Position numbers and translations under genes: made by a program. Below the pieces are notes generated by a model. The model was not told the DNA's origin. It did no database searches and saw nothing but the letters and a program-made list of their open reading frames with translations. Below, piece after piece: positions 26,466 through 34,090 of a DNA stretch of 64,000 bases. Origin of the DNA: an uncultured Bacteroides sp. Lineage in GTDB: Bacteria > Bacteroidota > Bacteroidia > Bacteroidales > Bacteroidaceae. Within the stretch, counting starts at the first letter, position 1. Every line of letters begins with the position of its first letter. The stretch lies in contig CASELH010000001.1 in assembly GCA_949288715.1 (NCBI GenBank), positions 1 to 64,000 on the forward strand, given 5' to 3'.

Positions 26466-28273
26466 TCTAAATTAAAGTTACTGATGTTGAACAGTTCGCT
26501 TTCCGGCAAGGGCGTATGGTCTGCCTGCATGCGTGGCTGCCATGTGCGGACGTGGATTTTAGGGCTGGTCTCATCGCGGAAGTCCCACAGAAGGAACAGG
26601 TATCCGTCGTCCGAATAGATGTCCGACCGGTATTGTTGCCGGAGGCTGACACCATATATGCCCGGTCGCGTAGGATGCCGCATGATGTGGAAGTCGCTGA
26701 ATGTTACGTCTATCTGCCGGTTGGCCTTGAATACTTCCCGCAGCCTGGCCAGGTACTCCCGTTTGCTCTTGACGTTGTACACCACCTGGGAAGGTGATAA
26801 ATAGTTCTTTTCCTCTTGCGGCGCGGCATGCACCACGGTGCCTACTACAATCAGGGCGTGCTCGCTGAATAGTTGCTCCAGAAAGTCGATGTCTTTTGTG
26901 GTGTACGATGTGCGCAGGTGCTCTACGTAGTTCAGTATCATCCGCCGGTTTTCGGCATCGGTCTCTTCCAGTTTTCCCGACGTCACCTTGACTGCTTCCG
27001 CATAGAATGGATGCTGACGGGCTACCTCGCGCCAGTCTTTTTGCTCAATCTGTATAGGGGTCGGCGGGGTCGGCTCAGCAGGCTTATGCGGGGTACGTGC
27101 TTCGGCGGCCGGGGCATTCTTGGTGTCCTTGCCCTTTCCTATCGTGAACACTTGGGGCAGAAGGCTGCGGTCGGCAGGCGCTTCTGCAATATGCGTGTGA
27201 GGGGTTCCCGCGAGCTGGCCTTCCCGGTCTATCAGCCAATAGTTTTTGCCTTGCCTCATTATGGCAAACCGGTCGTTGAGGTAACGGCCTATGGAGTCGT
27301 ATGCCTGTGGCGTGACGGGCTGTCCTTCGGCGTCCCACAGTTCCCATTGTTCTTCGCGGAAGACTGCCATCCGGTCGTCGCCCACCACGCGCATGTCTTT
27401 GTATAGGGCAGGAATAAGCGGATTGCCTTTCTCATCGATGCTCCCTGCACCGTCGGCTGTATAGGCCACTATCATCCGGTGACGGCTGCGGGAAGCCCGA
27501 AGCACACTTTCCGGCAGGTAGGACACCACGTTGCCTTGTTCGTCCAAAAGGCCCAGGTGCCCTAAGTGTTGCTCCTTGAAGAGCAGCCTGCCGTCGGAGA
27601 GGCGGGTGTCGAGCAAGCAGCCGGACAGCCGTACAGAGCCCTTCGGGTGCCCGTCCGTGTCGATGAGCTGGAAGCCCGTTTCGCCTTGGCTGTTGTTCAT
27701 CCCTACCAATGCCGTGCCTTCGTGGTAATCGTAAGCAAGGTCATAGATGGGGGGGACGGCTACGTTTCCCCGCGTATCCAGATAGCCATGCTTCCCCTGC
27801 GAAGTGATAAACAGGGCTCGCTCGTTGCTGAAGTTATGCATCTGCACGATGTCGTATTGCGGGTATTGGGTGGTGGAGGCGATGTTGTTTCCCCGGCGGT
27901 CGATGAGCAGGATGGGGCCTTGCGCCTCTTCCTGCGCCAAGGCTACGTCGGCAAAGAAGTGCCCGACGTGTGCAAAACTTCTCGGGCTTAGGGGGCGTAG
28001 TGGGGCGTCGGTGCTGTGTAGCCTGAGTCGCCCTTCTTCGTCGGGCACGCTGAACATGCCTCCCACTACGGACGACGGTTGTTGCCGGAAGCTGCCCGCA
28101 GGCATCAGTATCTGTCCGTCTGCGCCCAGCAGGCCCCACGACGCTCCTCCGTCGTCGCTGAAGGCCCATGCCTCCAGCCTGTTTCCGGCAGTGCGTTGGC
28201 AGGCGTAGAGAACAAGGGTGCAAAGCAATGCAACCCATGCCGCAAGCAGATATGTGTGCCCTTTGTGAATCAT
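26462..28273 (-). CDS. WG-repeat lipoprotein with C-terminal NTF2-like domain
   Basis: The 603-residue protein starts with a short lipoprotein signal (LLAAWVALLCTLVLYAC, Cys at about 25). Residues 40-370 hold WG-type beta repeats that recur about every 40-50 residues, for example GKHGYLDTRGNVAVPPIYD, GSIDEKGNPLIPALYKDM and EQWELWDAEGQPVTPQAYD. A Pro/Thr/Glu-rich linker spans about 390-420. The C-terminal 180 residues (LNYVEHLRTSYTTKDIDFLE...REYLARLREVF...) look like the NTF2/SnoaL-like domain often attached to such proteins. It is the first gene of the three-gene operon. The function is unknown; WG repeats are usually taken as binding surfaces. Confidence 0.75.
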   Translation of the reverse strand: MIHKGHTYLLAAWVALLCTLVLYACQRTAGNRLEAWAFSDDGGASWGLLGADGQILMPAGSFRQQPSSVVGGMFSVPDEEGRLRLHSTDAPLRPLSPRSFAHVGHFFADVALAQEEAQGPILLIDRRGNNIASTTQYPQYDIVQMHNFSNERALFITSQGKHGYLDTRGNVAVPPIYDLAYDYHEGTALVGMNNSQGETGFQLIDTDGHPKGSVRLSGCLLDTRLSDGRLLFKEQHLGHLGLLDEQGNVVSYLPESVLRASRSRHRMIVAYTADGAGSIDEKGNPLIPALYKDMRVVGDDRMAVFREEQWELWDAEGQPVTPQAYDSIGRYLNDRFAIMRQGKNYWLIDREGQLAGTPHTHIAEAPADRSLLPQVFTIGKGKDTKNAPAAEARTPHKPAEPTPPTPIQIEQKDWREVARQHPFYAEAVKVTSGKLEETDAENRRMILNYVEHLRTSYTTKDIDFLEQLFSEHALIVVGTVVHAAPQEEKNYLSPSQVVYNVKSKREYLARLREVFKANRQIDVTFSDFHIMRHPTRPGIYGVSLRQQYRSDIYSDDGYLFLLWDFRDETSPKIHVRTWQPRMQADHTPLPESELFNISNFNLE

Positions 28274-28277
28274 GATG

Positions 28278-28285
28278 CAAAGATA
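28278..28285 (-). promoter_or_regulatory. Promoter -7 box abutting the WG-repeat start codon
   Basis: On the minus strand TATCTTTG ends only 4 bp before the ATG at 28273, so transcription from it would start at or next to the start codon. Confidence 0.4.
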
Positions 28286-28300
28286 CTGTTTTTTTCAAAT

Positions 28301-28355
28301 GAGATGCCCTCCATCCTTTCCTCTCTTGTGCAGCGAAGAAAATCAGGAAGGCATC
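28301..28355 (-). terminator. Possible terminator hairpin after the 291-residue fimbrillin-like gene
   Basis: GAGATGCC (28301-28308) pairs with GGCATCTC (28348-28355), with extra pairing between CCTTTCCT-type and AGGAAGG segments. No clean T run follows, so termination is uncertain. Confidence 0.35.
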
Positions 28356-28428
28356 TCTCTCCTTTCCAGTTTATTGATGAATGGGGTAAGTTAAGGCTTA
28401 GGCTTACGTTAGAGTTTGAATAGCGCGT

Positions 28429-29304
28429 TTAGTTACTCCAGTTTTCCAGTTCTCCGCCTATTTCAATCTTTATCTGCTCGGGATTCTTGGACACAACGAG
28501 CTGCACCGTGTGCTGTATGCCGGCCTTGAACACGAATTTGCTTTCGTACAGGTAAGACACTCCTTGCATCACCACCTCTACCAGCGGCTGGCGGTTGTCC
28601 AGGCGTTGGGGCACGGTGAGCACGGCATAGCGATGGTTGCCCAGGCTCCGGGCGCGCAGGCTTTGCGCGGTGGCATACGGGTCGCGGGTCACAACGCCTG
28701 CGCTGAGGTCGATGGTGGCATGAGGCACGGTGTTGTGCAGATACACTGCAGCGTCTTCGGGCAGGTCGCCTTCATAGTCCTCGCCTTTCACCAGCTGGAT
28801 GAGCATGCGGCTCATGCGGTGGGAGAAGGTGAGGTTCACCGGTTGGCTACTTGCCGAGGTGTTCAGGGCTTGCGCCCACAGAAAGTCGCTTGCCTCGTAG
28901 CCTTCCGCTGTACTCTGGTCGGTAGCCACGCTGAAGGGCAAATTGTCTGCCGATGATATGGTGGACAAATAGGGGTAGTAGCCGTAGATGTTGTACGTGC
29001 CGCCGTCCCAATAGATGGTGCGTTCGGGCTTCCATTGACTGCCGTCGAAAGTCAGGGCAGCGTTGTTCACGTAGTTTCCCGACACCTCGAGCGGGGCATC
29101 TTTCTGGGTAATGAATATGCCCACGCGGTCGCCCTGCTCGAAGGCGGTATCGGTGGCACGGGTGGCTTCGCCCGGGTGGGCGATGCGGAAAGTCATGACG
29201 TTGGCGTCGGCCTGTCCCGCAGGCAGGTCGGCTTTCTCCTGGCAGGCTGTTGCGGCGAGCAACAGGGCCAAGGTAGTGGCGGATAACAGTGTATGTCGTT
29301 TCAT
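28429..29304 (-). CDS. Fimbrillin-family (Mfa-like) lipoprotein
   Basis: The protein has 291 residues from the ATG at 29304, chosen because it begins the lipoprotein signal MKRHTLLSATTLALLLAATAC (Cys21). The mature part shows fimbrillin hallmarks: VMTFRIAHPGEATRATDTAFEQGDRVGIFI near 45-75, the YWDGGTYNIYGYYPYL motif near 105, YEASDFLWAQA near 140 and FSHRMSRMLIQLVKG near 165, ending in a KIEIGGELENW strand. Proteins of this class are pilin or pilus-tip subunits or surface lipoproteins. It lies 200 bp after the M64 gene, separated by a tandem-repeat array, and may be co-transcribed with it or start separately. Confidence 0.82.
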   Translation of the reverse strand: MKRHTLLSATTLALLLAATACQEKADLPAGQADANVMTFRIAHPGEATRATDTAFEQGDRVGIFITQKDAPLEVSGNYVNNAALTFDGSQWKPERTIYWDGGTYNIYGYYPYLSTISSADNLPFSVATDQSTAEGYEASDFLWAQALNTSASSQPVNLTFSHRMSRMLIQLVKGEDYEGDLPEDAAVYLHNTVPHATIDLSAGVVTRDPYATAQSLRARSLGNHRYAVLTVPQRLDNRQPLVEVVMQGVSYLYESKFVFKAGIQHTVQLVVSKNPEQIKIEIGGELENWSN

Positions 29305-29355
29305 ATAGGTTATGTTTTGGTAATGCAATGTAGTTTATAGTGAAGCGTCTTAAGT

Positions 29356-29443
29356 GCGTGCGACCAAGGCTTTAAACCCTTGCGACCGGGGCTTTCAACG
29401 CTTGCGACCGGGGGTTGAAACGCTTGCAGCCGGAGCCTTAAGC
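29356..29443. repeat. Four tandem 22-bp repeats
   Basis: Units start at 29356, 29378, 29400 and 29422 and share the core CTTGCGACCGGGGCTTT with substitutions. The array is GC-rich, intergenic and lies between the M64 gene and the fimbrillin-like gene. There are no spacers, so it is not a CRISPR array. Confidence 0.85.
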
Positions 29444-29444
29444 C

Positions 29445-29487
29445 CGTGAAGTGCAGTAGTTCGCTGTGTGAAATGCTGCACTTCACG
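29445..29487. repeat. Perfect 12-bp inverted repeat
   Basis: CGTGAAGTGCAG (29445-29456) and CTGCACTTCACG (29476-29487) enclose 19 nt that contain a further imperfect copy of the motif (GTGTGAAATG). It directly adjoins the 22-bp array. It could fold as a hairpin downstream of the M64 gene, but no T run follows on the minus strand. Confidence 0.75.
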
Positions 29488-29504
29488 AGGCGTAGGCTGT
29501 GCTT

Positions 29505-32500
29505 TTACAGGTTGTCCAGCGGACTGCCACGATGTATCTGTGGCGGCATCTGGAAGCTGTGTATGCTTGTTCCGGTGTAAGGCTCGCGGGCAAAACGGGT
29601 AGACACACTGGCCTCTACCTTGTCGTTGGCCTTGAAGTCTTCGAAGGAGTACTCCTCTCCGGCATAGGCCTTGATGCGGCGCACGATGCTTTCGCGGCTG
29701 ATGGTGCTGTAGTAGGGGATGTCGTTGTTCATGCAGCTGTTCTGCTCCGAGCGGAACACGCCCCGGTTGTGCATGTATCCACCTTCGAAAATGTCCACAA
29801 AGCCGCTGTACTTCTCGTCGTAGATGAGGTGGCTCCAAGGCACTTCGTTGGTCTTGCCGGTGAGGGAGAGGTTGTCGTACCACCCGTTGGCCTTGGCTAT
29901 ATTGAACTCATAGACGTGCCCGCAGCAGGTACATGGGCAGAAGTCGATGAACTCGTTATGGTAGATGTACTCGTCGCCCAGCTTGCCAAAGCCATGCCCG
30001 CCTGCCTCGTGCTGAATGACGCCGCGCGTGTCCAACGGGTAGCCGTAGGTGCTCATGGGGCAGAAGGCAATGGCCGAACCGTCGTCCCACATCTGGCAGA
30101 TGCCGCCGTAGTCCGTGCTGTTGGGCACCATGATGATGAGCGACTGGTGTAGGTTGTCGCGCGTCACGGTCGTCTTCATGTCCAGCGCATATTGGAACAC
30201 GGCGTCATAGTCGCACCGCAGGCCCACGCCGCCCGTGTAGGTAGTCTCGAACTTGGCGTAGCGGATGGTGTTCACCGTGCCGATGCCCGTCTCCGGCGAT
30301 ACGGCGATGGCAGTGTAGACGTTGAAGTAGTCGCGGTACGTCTTGTACGGCTCGATGCCGAAGAAGTTCTCCACCTGCTCCTGCATGGCGGCCATGTACT
30401 CGCCCTCCGAAATGTCCTTCGCGTCGAAGCCGTCGCCCAGGAAGACGAGGTTGATGCCTCCGTTGTTGCCACGGGTTGCCTTTTGCAAGGTGATGACTTC
30501 ATCTTCGGCATACTCGTAACCGTATTGGGTGACGGTGCACGTGTGGCGGTAGTCCTGGTCTTTCAGCTTGAAGACAATTTCGCCCGTGCGCTCGCTCGTG
30601 CCGCTCATCTGGTCGATGGTCAGCACCAGTTCCGTTTTCTTGTTGCCGCTGGTTTGCGAGAGGCTGCACCAGTTGGGTATGCTCTCCACTTCCCATTCGC
30701 CCTCAGCATCTATCACGAGGTCTCGTGTGCAGCGGGTGCTGATGGCGTTAGCAATGTTGGGGCGGCACACCAGTTCGCGGTGGGCAGCGATGCGCTTGAA
30801 GTCGCTCCAACCACTGGCGGCCTGGTATTGCTGGATGGCGCTTTCGGGGACTTCGAGGGTGAAGTTGTCCTTGGGGACGCCGTTGAAAGCCGATGCTTGT
30901 GTATAGGCAGGGATGCTGCCTTTGCAGACAATGCTACCAATTCCCGTACACATATAGAAAGCTTCGTTTTGAATACTTTCCAAGCTTTCGGGAAATACTA
31001 CGCCTTCAATGCTGCGGCATCCATAGAATGCTCCTTGTCCGATGCTGACCACTTCTTCGGGAATTTCGAGTATTCCCATCAGACGCCAACAACTGCCATA
31101 AATAGGATCGCCGAACACATTGTTACCGATTGTCCTCAATTTGCTTGGCAGTTTTAATTCTCCGGAGAAATCGCAACCATCAAATACATTGTCGCTCAAT
31201 ACAGTCAAGTCCTTAGGTAAAGCTAATTCTCCTTTAAATTTCGTATGTGCAAAAGCGTTTTTACCGATTGTAATGATGCCATCATGCATCGTCAGTGTTC
31301 CGTCAAATCCGCAATCGCTGAATACATCATCAGGCAATGCCGTTACTCCTTGAGGTATAGTCAAACTTCCAGTGAGATTAGCGCAAGCAGCAAAAGCTGC
31401 GGGACCTATAGTTTTCAAATTGTCCGGCAAATGCAATTCTCCATATAGATTCTTGCAAGTCCAGAAACTTTGTTCGCCAATATACTCCAAGTTGGTGGGA
31501 AGTTTTAGTTCACAAGTGAAGCCGCATTCACGGAAAGCACCCCCATACCAGTATTTTTCCCATCCGTTGCCTAATCTTTCCAATGTAGTAGGCAATGATA
31601 GACTACCTGTAAAGTTGTTACAACTGGCAAAGGCTCCAGCCATAATGTCGGTTACTCCTTCAGGAATATTAAGTGAACCGGTCAGGTTTTTACAATTCTC
31701 GAAAGCACCTACGTTGATTATCTTCAGTTTATCAGGAAGTATAAGGCGTAATAAAGACGTTTTTCCACTCATGGCTCCTTCAGGAATTTCATCTTCTTCA
31801 TATGTGCGTGGTTGACAACTACCTGATCCAAAGTGCAGCAATGTGTCAGTTCGTGCTATCTTGACCTCTTTCAAGTTCAACGAACTAAGCATATCCATTG
31901 AGTCGCGCATGAAATAGAAGTCTACGCCATTGATTTCTCCCGTAATCTTTAGGTCTCGTAATTCGCGGAAATCTTTTTTTGCTGCAATGATAGCGTCTCT
32001 TAGATGCCCGGCTGTAGAGTTAATAACGATGTATTCCTTCATCGTTGCATCATGTGATACTTCATCATTCTCCCACGCCGTGATGCTTTCGCCCACCAAA
32101 GTGAAGGTATATTCGCCGGTTTGCGCCTTTTTGTTCACCTGGATGCTGAAGTTGTGCATCTTGCCGCTGGTATAGGTAAAAGTCTCTTCTTTCGAGAACT
32201 TGTAGGCCACACCATCTACCGTGATGGTAAACAGGGTAGTGCCCGCACTGATGGTCTGCGGCACGACAATGGCACGGAACTCATCGTCTTTCTTGTAAGG
32301 GATAATGCTGGTTTCGCCTACTTCGCCTGTGGCTGTCACTGTGCCGTCGGCCAGGTTGATGATAGCACTGCGCTTGGTGCTACTCACCAGAACGTTTTTC
32401 TCCAATCCGGCCCACTCACCGTCGGTGAAGCCTTCGCCTTCCACCAACGTCACACGGGGACTGCTCATGCGGTGGCGCATAGGCAGGCGGATGGCCTTTT

Positions 32501-33005
32501 CAGTAGGAGCCACGTCGGCGGCTTTACCCCATAGGAAGTCACTGGCCTCGTAGCCACCCATAACAGCTGAGGTGGTTTCGGTAGACTGGTCTTTCTGTAC
32601 TTCAAAGGGGTAGGCATTGACATCTTCCGGCGAGCCGAAGGGATAGTAGCCGTAGACGTCAATGTGCGTGTGGTCGTCTTTCCAATAGACATCGTAGGCG
32701 GAGTTCCACTTATAGGCAGCTTCGTCAAACGTGTGCTTCACGTTGCTGCCTCGGTTGCCGCTGGCTTGCAGGGTGCCCGGTGTGCTTCCTTGGTAGTCTA
32801 CGATGTACACACCTATTTCGTCTCCGTCGCAGAAACCGCTGTCGTTGACGCGGGTTGCGGCCACTTGTTCTATTTCACCGGACAGGGTGATGGGACGCCC
32901 ATATCCGTTTTGCAACCCATAGCCGCCCGGATAGTCGTCAGTGCATGCCATTGCCAATGTCAGTGTGGCAAGGATGGCAAAGTTTGTCAGTTTCGGATTC
33001 TTCAT
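29505..33005 (-). CDS. Multidomain surface lipoprotein: fimbrillin-like, leucine-rich repeats, BACON, M64 metallopeptidase
   Basis: The protein has 1166 residues from the ATG at 33005 (MKNPKLTNFAILATLTLAMAC, lipid Cys21). Residues 30-310 are fimbrillin-like (DVYWKDDHTHIDVYGYYPFG; GYEASDFLWGKA; MRHRMSSPRVTLVEG). Residues about 330-700 are BspA-type leucine-rich repeats (AFASCNNFTGSLSLPTTLER and similar). Residues about 725-800 match a BACON domain (WCSLSQTSGNKKTELVLTI). The C-terminal 360 residues are an M64/IgA-peptidase-type metalloprotease: VFLGDGFD, then the zinc site HEAGGHGFGKLGDE at about 999-1012 (His999, Glu1000, His1004). The repeat segment is clearly more AT-rich than the rest. It lies 36 bp after the 309-residue fimbrillin gene, probably in one operon. 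It is likely anchored on the outer membrane as an adhesin-protease. Confidence 0.85.
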   Translation of the reverse strand: MKNPKLTNFAILATLTLAMACTDDYPGGYGLQNGYGRPITLSGEIEQVAATRVNDSGFCDGDEIGVYIVDYQGSTPGTLQASGNRGSNVKHTFDEAAYKWNSAYDVYWKDDHTHIDVYGYYPFGSPEDVNAYPFEVQKDQSTETTSAVMGGYEASDFLWGKAADVAPTEKAIRLPMRHRMSSPRVTLVEGEGFTDGEWAGLEKNVLVSSTKRSAIINLADGTVTATGEVGETSIIPYKKDDEFRAIVVPQTISAGTTLFTITVDGVAYKFSKEETFTYTSGKMHNFSIQVNKKAQTGEYTFTLVGESITAWENDEVSHDATMKEYIVINSTAGHLRDAIIAAKKDFRELRDLKITGEINGVDFYFMRDSMDMLSSLNLKEVKIARTDTLLHFGSGSCQPRTYEEDEIPEGAMSGKTSLLRLILPDKLKIINVGAFENCKNLTGSLNIPEGVTDIMAGAFASCNNFTGSLSLPTTLERLGNGWEKYWYGGAFRECGFTCELKLPTNLEYIGEQSFWTCKNLYGELHLPDNLKTIGPAAFAACANLTGSLTIPQGVTALPDDVFSDCGFDGTLTMHDGIITIGKNAFAHTKFKGELALPKDLTVLSDNVFDGCDFSGELKLPSKLRTIGNNVFGDPIYGSCWRLMGILEIPEEVVSIGQGAFYGCRSIEGVVFPESLESIQNEAFYMCTGIGSIVCKGSIPAYTQASAFNGVPKDNFTLEVPESAIQQYQAASGWSDFKRIAAHRELVCRPNIANAISTRCTRDLVIDAEGEWEVESIPNWCSLSQTSGNKKTELVLTIDQMSGTSERTGEIVFKLKDQDYRHTCTVTQYGYEYAEDEVITLQKATRGNNGGINLVFLGDGFDAKDISEGEYMAAMQEQVENFFGIEPYKTYRDYFNVYTAIAVSPETGIGTVNTIRYAKFETTYTGGVGLRCDYDAVFQYALDMKTTVTRDNLHQSLIIMVPNSTDYGGICQMWDDGSAIAFCPMSTYGYPLDTRGVIQHEAGGHGFGKLGDEYIYHNEFIDFCPCTCCGHVYEFNIAKANGWYDNLSLTGKTNEVPWSHLIYDEKYSGFVDIFEGGYMHNRGVFRSEQNSCMNNDIPYYSTISRESIVRRIKAYAGEEYSFEDFKANDKVEASVSTRFAREPYTGTSIHSFQMPPQIHRGSPLDNL

Positions 33006-33041
33006 AATATGTACCATATTTATATAGGTTATCATACAGTT

Positions 33042-33971
33042 TTATTCAGCTACTCCCCCGTTGTCTATGTCTTCGTCAACCCAATCATTTATATCGACGT
33101 TGATGCCGTTACTGGTTTTCCGGACAGTTAACGTGAACTGGTAGCGGTGGCCTCCGACAAAGGTGAAGCCCTTTTCCATGCTGTACGTCTTGCCGCCAAG
33201 GGTTACGGTAATGAAGTTACTGCTTTCGGGAATGCTCTGGGGGATAACCAGTGCCTTGAACTCGTTGCCCGTCGTGCGGAGGAAAGATATGCTGCCGGTG
33301 CCCGATGCCGGAGTGACTGTCCCGTTGGACAAGTTGACGGTAGCTTGATGGCGAGCATTGTTCAGCTGCACCTGCACGTCGGAAGCGGCCAGGTCGTTGT
33401 CGGTGAAGCCGCTGCCTGCCACCAGTTCCACTACGGCACAGCTGAATAGGTGGGAGAGGGTGATGTTTACTGCCTTTTCTGTAGGATAAGTCTTGCCCGT
33501 CTTTCCCCACATGAAGTCGCTGGCTTTGTAGTTGGCCTCCTTGCTTTGGTCGGTTTTCACTTCAACCGGATAGGCTGCCACGTCCTTCGGGTTGCTGCCG
33601 TATGGATAATAGGCATAAAAGTCGGCCGGGGTTGTTTCGTCTTTCCAGTAGACGGTGCTTTGGGGTGTCCATGCCCCGTTGCCGTAGGTAAAGGGCATGT
33701 TGTCTACGTAGTTCCCGGTGGATTGCAGGCTGCCGACCGTGTCTCCGTTGTAATTCACCACGTAGAGGCCGATGCGGTCTCCCGCCTCAAAAGCGGTGTC
33801 TGTGGCCTTGCTTACGATGTTTGCAATGCCGCAATGCAGGCTGATGGGCATCTGCCCGGGCACGGGTTCCGGTAGGGGCTCAGGGGTTTCGGGACTGTCT
33901 TCCGAAGAACAACCGCTTGCTATCAGGAGTGCAAGCCCCAGCATCCAAGTCGATAAATGAAGGTTTTTCAT
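33042..33971 (-). CDS. Fimbrillin-family (Mfa-like) lipoprotein
   Basis: The 309-residue protein has a lipoprotein signal (MKNLHLSTWMLGLALLIASGC, Cys21). The mature domain repeats the features of the other fimbrillin-like proteins here: TDTAFEAGDRIGLYVVNYNGD near 60, YWKDETTPADFYAYYPYG near 105, YKASDFMWGKTGKTYPTEKAV near 145 and LSHLFSCAVVELVAG near 172. It ends in a short acidic tail (DEDIDNGGVAE). It is first in the transcript, with a promoter box 33 bp upstream of the start, and is followed closely by the M64 fusion gene. No usher or anchor gene typical of complete FimA/Mfa loci is seen nearby. Confidence 0.82.
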   Translation of the reverse strand: MKNLHLSTWMLGLALLIASGCSSEDSPETPEPLPEPVPGQMPISLHCGIANIVSKATDTAFEAGDRIGLYVVNYNGDTVGSLQSTGNYVDNMPFTYGNGAWTPQSTVYWKDETTPADFYAYYPYGSNPKDVAAYPVEVKTDQSKEANYKASDFMWGKTGKTYPTEKAVNITLSHLFSCAVVELVAGSGFTDNDLAASDVQVQLNNARHQATVNLSNGTVTPASGTGSISFLRTTGNEFKALVIPQSIPESSNFITVTLGGKTYSMEKGFTFVGGHRYQFTLTVRKTSNGINVDINDWVDEDIDNGGVAE

Positions 33972-34003
33972 GCTTCTTTGCTTTTCTTATTATAATTTTG
34001 AGG

Positions 34004-34011
34004 CAAAGATA
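34004..34011 (-). promoter_or_regulatory. Promoter -7 box for the fimbrillin/M64 operon
   Basis: On the minus strand TATCTTTG lies 32 bp before the ATG at 33971. CTTG at 34035-34032, 20 bp upstream, is close to a -33 element. Confidence 0.55.
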
Positions 34012-34090
34012 GCACCTCCTCCAACACCAATCAAGTTCATGTTGGTTCACACAAGTGTTAAAGTCCGGGGAGGGGAAGGCGGGGAGGGCT

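Noticed and set aside
29356..29443. Possible CRISPR array
   Set aside because: Units are directly adjacent 22-bp tandem copies without spacers, and no cas genes are in the window.
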